Positions 60,832 to 64,000 of a stretch of 64,000 nucleotides of DNA are shown one piece after another. The notes under the pieces were generated by a model. That model ran no database searches, was not told where the DNA came from, and worked only from the letters and a program-made list of their open reading frames with translations. The position numbers were made by a program, and so were the translations under genes. This DNA is from Pedobacter alluvionis (GTDB taxonomy: Bacteria; Bacteroidota; Bacteroidia; Sphingobacteriales; Sphingobacteriaceae): assembly GCF_003664035.1 (NCBI RefSeq), contig NZ_RCCK01000012.1:248001-312000 (forward strand), written 5' to 3'. Within the stretch, counting starts at the first letter, position 1, and every line of letters starts with the position of its first letter.

Positions 60832-60906
60832 CGTTATGCTGAACTTGTTTCAGCATCTTAATATACTGGTTACTATTAAGACCCTGAAACAAGTTCAGGG
60901 TGACGA
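60832..60906. repeat. Paired CTGAACTTGTTTCAG/CCTGAAACAAGTTCAGG REP element
   Basis: GCTGAACTTGTTTCAGC and CCCTGAAACAAGTTCAGGG are inverted relatives 40 bases apart, ending in TGACG. It lies between the convergent thioesterase and dehydrogenase genes, the usual place for this family. Confidence 0.6.
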
Positions 60907-60912
60907 ATAAAA

Positions 60913-62316
60913 TTAATCAGGCATAATCTTCCCAGGATTTAATATTCCATTCGGATCGAAAACATTTTTAATACCGCGCATTAAATTAAGGTGGATTTCT
61001 GAATACTTAATTGGCATAAATTCTTTTTGTACCAGGCCAATTCCATGTTCGCCAGACAGTGTCCCACCTAAAGTCGTGGTTAATTCGAATATTTCGGCAA
61101 TACCGGATTTGAGTTTGTTCTTCCAGTCTTCATCACTCATGCCTGCTTTAATGATGTTTACATGTAGATTTCCATCACCGGCGTGACCATAACAAACACT
61201 TTCGAAACCGTATTTTGTGCCAATTTCTTTTATTCCATTAATGAGTTGAGGTAAAGCTGCCCGCGGCACAACAGTATCTTCCTCTTTGTATACAGAATTG
61301 GATTTTACCGATTCGGCCATGGTTCTTCTCATCCGCCACAATTCTTCCTTTTGAGCTGCAGTATCTGCAAATAATACTTCTGTACAGTTGTGTTCTTCTA
61401 AAACCACATTTGTTTTCTCGCAGTTTTTGAAAATATCATCTAAATCATCACCATCAAACTCAATCATTAATAGAGCGGCCACGCCATCTTTTAAATCAAA
61501 TTTGATGTCGTCGAATTTGATTACCCACTCCACTCCTTTCCGTTCCATAAATTCCAGGGCCGATGGCGTAACGCCAGCTCTAAAAATTGCCGAAACCGCC
61601 GCACAGGCATCTTCATTTGTGCTGAAAGCGCCCATCATTAAAACCGACTGGGTAGGCTTTGGCAATAACTTGGTCACAATTTTTGTTACCACTCCCAAAG
61701 TACCTTCCGAACCGATCATTAACTGTGTTAAATTATAGCCTGATGCATACTTCAAAGTATTTGCGCCTGTCCAGATGATATCGCCATTAGGCAAAACCAC
61801 TTCAAGATTTAAGATATACTCGCGTATGGTGCCATATTTTACTACCCTTGGTCCACCTGAACCATGAGCCACATTACCACCAATAAAACAAGAGCCTTTA
61901 CTGCTTGGATCAACCGGATACAAAAGACCTTTCCCGGCTACTGCATTAATAAACTCTTCAGTAATCACACCTGGTTCAACAGTTGCCTGTAAGTTTTCGG
62001 TATCAATATCGATGATAGATTTAAATTTTTCCATTGATAGGGAAACACCACCATAAATCGGCAGAGCAGCTCCACTTAAACCCGTACCACCACCGCGGGG
62101 CGTAACCGGAACATGGTGGGCATTACAGATTTTCAATACAGCAGAAACTTCTTCAGGCGAAGTTGGCTTTACCACCAACTCTGGTTGGTAACGCAAATCC
62201 TCCGTTTCGTCATGACTATAATTTTCTAAACTTTCCGCATCAGTAAAAACTTTATCTGCTCCAATGGCAGCTTTAATTTCTGCTAAAATTTCAGCATTTA
62301 TCTTCGTAAAATTCAT
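60913..62316 (-). CDS. GlcD-type FAD-dependent 2-hydroxy acid dehydrogenase
   Basis: From the ATG at 62316 the protein has 467 residues. It has the FAD-binding PCMH fold (VPVTPRGGGTGLSGAALPIYGGVSL near residues 70-94 and DPSSKGSCFIGGNVAHGSGGPR) and the C-terminal oxidase domain with CYGHAGDGNLHVNI and GTLSGEHGIGLVQKEFM. This is the glycolate oxidase subunit D / D-lactate dehydrogenase group. Subunits GlcE and GlcF are not seen nearby, so a single-chain D-lactate- or D-2-hydroxy-acid dehydrogenase is more likely. It starts one base beyond the folB stop. Confidence 0.9.
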   Translation of the reverse strand: MNFTKINAEILAEIKAAIGADKVFTDAESLENYSHDETEDLRYQPELVVKPTSPEEVSAVLKICNAHHVPVTPRGGGTGLSGAALPIYGGVSLSMEKFKSIIDIDTENLQATVEPGVITEEFINAVAGKGLLYPVDPSSKGSCFIGGNVAHGSGGPRVVKYGTIREYILNLEVVLPNGDIIWTGANTLKYASGYNLTQLMIGSEGTLGVVTKIVTKLLPKPTQSVLMMGAFSTNEDACAAVSAIFRAGVTPSALEFMERKGVEWVIKFDDIKFDLKDGVAALLMIEFDGDDLDDIFKNCEKTNVVLEEHNCTEVLFADTAAQKEELWRMRRTMAESVKSNSVYKEEDTVVPRAALPQLINGIKEIGTKYGFESVCYGHAGDGNLHVNIIKAGMSDEDWKNKLKSGIAEIFELTTTLGGTLSGEHGIGLVQKEFMPIKYSEIHLNLMRGIKNVFDPNGILNPGKIMPD

Positions 62317-62317
62317 T

Positions 62318-62686
62318 TTAATTGGCTGATTTGTAAGTAAGCTTAACAAAGGAATGCCCGATCTGGCCAGGCATTGGTGGGTTTAATTTCTTCATACTCA
62401 CCTGTACAGTTTCAACAAAGGGATACAATTCAATCACTTTCGAAATGATATTCTTCAAAACGCTTTCTAAAAGCTTTTGTGTATGTTTCATTTCTTCAAG
62501 GATGATGTGATTCAAATCCTCGTAATTAACGGTTTGTACCAGTTCGTCATCAAAACCCTGTGGTGTAAATTCTGTTTCTAAATCTACAACAAAATGATTT
62601 CCAATCAGTTGCTCTTCCGGATAATAACCATGCAGGGCGAAACATTTTACATCTTTTAAAGCTACTGTTTGTTTGAAATGGTTCAT
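62318..62686 (-). CDS. folB: Dihydroneopterin aldolase
   Basis: The 122-residue FolB cleaves dihydroneopterin in folate synthesis. It shows VALKDVKCFALHGYYPEEQLIGNHFVVDLETEF with the conserved HGYYPEE, and TVNYEDLNHIILEEM, then VSMKKLNPPMPGQIGHSFV at the C-terminus with the catalytic lysine. It is directly upstream of the dehydrogenase gene on the same strand, so the two are co-transcribed. It is divergent from the acyl-CoA dehydrogenase (113 bases). Confidence 0.94.
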   Translation of the reverse strand: MNHFKQTVALKDVKCFALHGYYPEEQLIGNHFVVDLETEFTPQGFDDELVQTVNYEDLNHIILEEMKHTQKLLESVLKNIISKVIELYPFVETVQVSMKKLNPPMPGQIGHSFVKLTYKSAN

Positions 62687-62799
62687 GTATGTTCTATAAG
62701 TTGCAAAATTAAATTTTTATTCATGAATATAATGCCCCTTGCCGTAAATTGTTACCTTTGAAATGAACGCGGTTTCTTAACCAGATAATACAAAATTAC

Positions 62800-63990
62800 A
62801 TGAGCAAATCAGTAAAAAAAGACCTGTACGAGGCGCCAGACTATTATTTATTAGATGAATTATTAACCGATGAGCACAAATTAATCCGTGCTACGGCCAG
62901 AGATTGGGTAAAAAAAGAAGTGAGCCCAATTATTGAAGATTACGCACAAAAAGCAGAATTTCCGAAACATTTAATAAAAGGCCTGGCCGATATTGGTGCT
63001 TTTGGTCCTACCATTCCGGTTGAGTATGGCGGTGCCGGATTAGACTATACGGCTTATGGAATTTTGATGCAGGAAATAGAACGTGGCGATTCAGGTATTC
63101 GCTCTACGGCATCTGTTCAGGGTTCATTGGTGATGTACCCAATTTATGCCTATGGAACCGAAGAACAGCGTAAAAAATATCTTCCTAAATTAGCCAGCGG
63201 CGAAATGATGGGTTGTTTCGGTTTAACAGAACCTGATCATGGCTCCAATCCGGGGGGCATGGTAACCAACATTAAAGATGCCGGGAGCCATTATATTCTA
63301 AATGGAGCAAAGATGTGGATCAGCAATGCACCCTTTGCTGATATTGCTGTGGTTTGGGCAAAAGATGAAGCTGGAAAAATCAGGGGCTTGATTGTAGAGC
63401 GAGGAATGGAGGGATTTTCTACACCCGAAACGCACAACAAATGGAGCTTACGTGCATCGGCAACTGGTGAATTGGTTTTTGACAATGTTAAAGTTCCAAA
63501 AGAAAATATTTTTCCCGAAATCAGCGGATTAAAAGGACCATTGGGTTGCTTAAATCAGGCGCGTTATGGGATTGCATGGGGCGCTTTAGGCGCAGCAATG
63601 GACTGTTACGATACCGCTTTGCGTTACTCAAAAGAGCGTGTTCAGTTCGGAAAACCAATTGGCGGTTTTCAGCTTCAACAAAAGAAACTGGCCGAAATGG
63701 TGACTGAAATTACTAAAGGTCAGTTATTGGTTTGGCGTCTTGGCGTATTGAAAAGTGAAAACAGGGCGTCGGCTGAACAAATATCAATGGCCAAAAGAAA
63801 TAGTGTAGAAATTGCACTGGATATTGCGCGTAATGCCCGCCAAATGCTTGGCGGAATGGGTATAACGGGGGAATACTCGATTATGCGACACATGATGAAC
63901 TTAGAATCGGTGGTTACCTACGAAGGGACACATGATATACATTTACTGATTACGGGAATGGATGTGACCGGATTAAACGCTTTTAAATAG
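62800..63990 (+). CDS. Acyl-CoA dehydrogenase, glutaryl-CoA dehydrogenase-like
   Basis: The 396-residue FAD enzyme has the acyl-CoA dehydrogenase motifs CFGLTEPDHGSNPGGMVTN near residues 133-151, MWISNAPFADI and YGIAWGALGAAMDCYDTALRYSKERVQFGKPIG. The catalytic glutamate falls at Glu375 in VVTYEGTHDIH, the same context as in glutaryl-CoA dehydrogenase. The sequence resembles glutaryl-CoA dehydrogenase more than straight-chain enzymes, so lysine or tryptophan breakdown is plausible but not proven. It ends ten bases before the window end. Confidence 0.9.
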   Translation: MSKSVKKDLYEAPDYYLLDELLTDEHKLIRATARDWVKKEVSPIIEDYAQKAEFPKHLIKGLADIGAFGPTIPVEYGGAGLDYTAYGILMQEIERGDSGIRSTASVQGSLVMYPIYAYGTEEQRKKYLPKLASGEMMGCFGLTEPDHGSNPGGMVTNIKDAGSHYILNGAKMWISNAPFADIAVVWAKDEAGKIRGLIVERGMEGFSTPETHNKWSLRASATGELVFDNVKVPKENIFPEISGLKGPLGCLNQARYGIAWGALGAAMDCYDTALRYSKERVQFGKPIGGFQLQQKKLAEMVTEITKGQLLVWRLGVLKSENRASAEQISMAKRNSVEIALDIARNARQMLGGMGITGEYSIMRHMMNLESVVTYEGTHDIHLLITGMDVTGLNAFK

Positions 63991-64000
63991 ATATGATAAA

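Overview
The window reads as chromosomal DNA of a Bacteroidota bacterium, most likely Sphingobacteriaceae and Pedobacter-like. The reasons are the low-GC, AT-rich intergenic DNA, promoter-like TAnnTTTG boxes with no Shine-Dalgarno signals, the protein families present (kynureninase, WbqC, GyrA with an acidic tail, an OmpA protein with thrombospondin type 3 repeats, LytS/LytTR pairs, FUSC), and the many dispersed GTCATTCTGA-type palindromes between genes. Nearly everything is housekeeping or metabolic. I see no prophage, transposase, integrative element, CRISPR array or rRNA operon.

Layout. 1-8.4 kb: end of a glycine-zipper gene, a Dabb protein, a CrtA-like monooxygenase with a small partner, then a rightward run of stress, repair and metabolic genes (free-Met-R-sulfoxide reductase, 3-methyladenine glycosylase, general stress protein, kynureninase, bestrophin, HDAC-like deacetylase, TruC-like pseudouridine synthase, a lipoprotein). 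8.6-15.5 kb: MATE pump, AlbA_2 protein, DUF4442 protein, small lipoprotein, MFS transporter, HemF, endonuclease V and a start-less reading frame. 15.7-20.8 kb: two paralogous secreted TPR proteins downstream of gyrA. 21-25 kb: a TetA-like transporter and PhoH, separated by fossil fragments of both genes. 25-28.5 kb: an unassigned transcript-like region and an AT-rich DnaA-box-rich stretch, FUSC protein, Ohr. 28.6-33.5 kb: BioB, MgtE, ParDE, CorA, WbqC, all leftward. 33.5-41.5 kb: lipid acyltransferase, glycosyltransferase, TlpA-like thioredoxin, AroQ, XerD, PrmC, RibD, DMT transporter, YigZ. 41.6-46 kb: nucleoside phosphorylase, DUF1398, divergent galM/galK, SpoU methylase. 46-51.3 kb: OmpA, a degenerate DEAD-box protein, a 53-residue small protein with a tRNA-like Met(CAT) sequence, and LD-carboxypeptidase. 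51.6-58 kb: TolC-MacA-MacB efflux genes followed by a LytS/LytTR two-component pair. 58-64 kb: a conserved protein of unknown function, Hsp20, thioesterase, GlcD-type dehydrogenase, FolB and a glutaryl-CoA-dehydrogenase-like enzyme.

The clearest functional unit is tolC-macA-macB(ATPase)-macB(permease)-lytS-lytTR, probably an efflux system with its own regulator. The Leloir pair galM/galK is divergent, and two unrelated Mg2+ transport families (MgtE, CorA) lie about 0.7 kb apart with a ParDE module between them. No single undescribed system stands out. The most unusual sequence is in the non-coding parts: the fossil duplication at 22.5-22.7 kb, the tRNA-like sequence with a bulged acceptor stem at 49.6 kb, the inverted repeat covering the ohr start codon, the transcript-like region at 25.0-25.4 kb and the DnaA-box cluster beside it.

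Limits: all function calls come from reading motifs and remembered family features. No searches, folding or skew computations were run.
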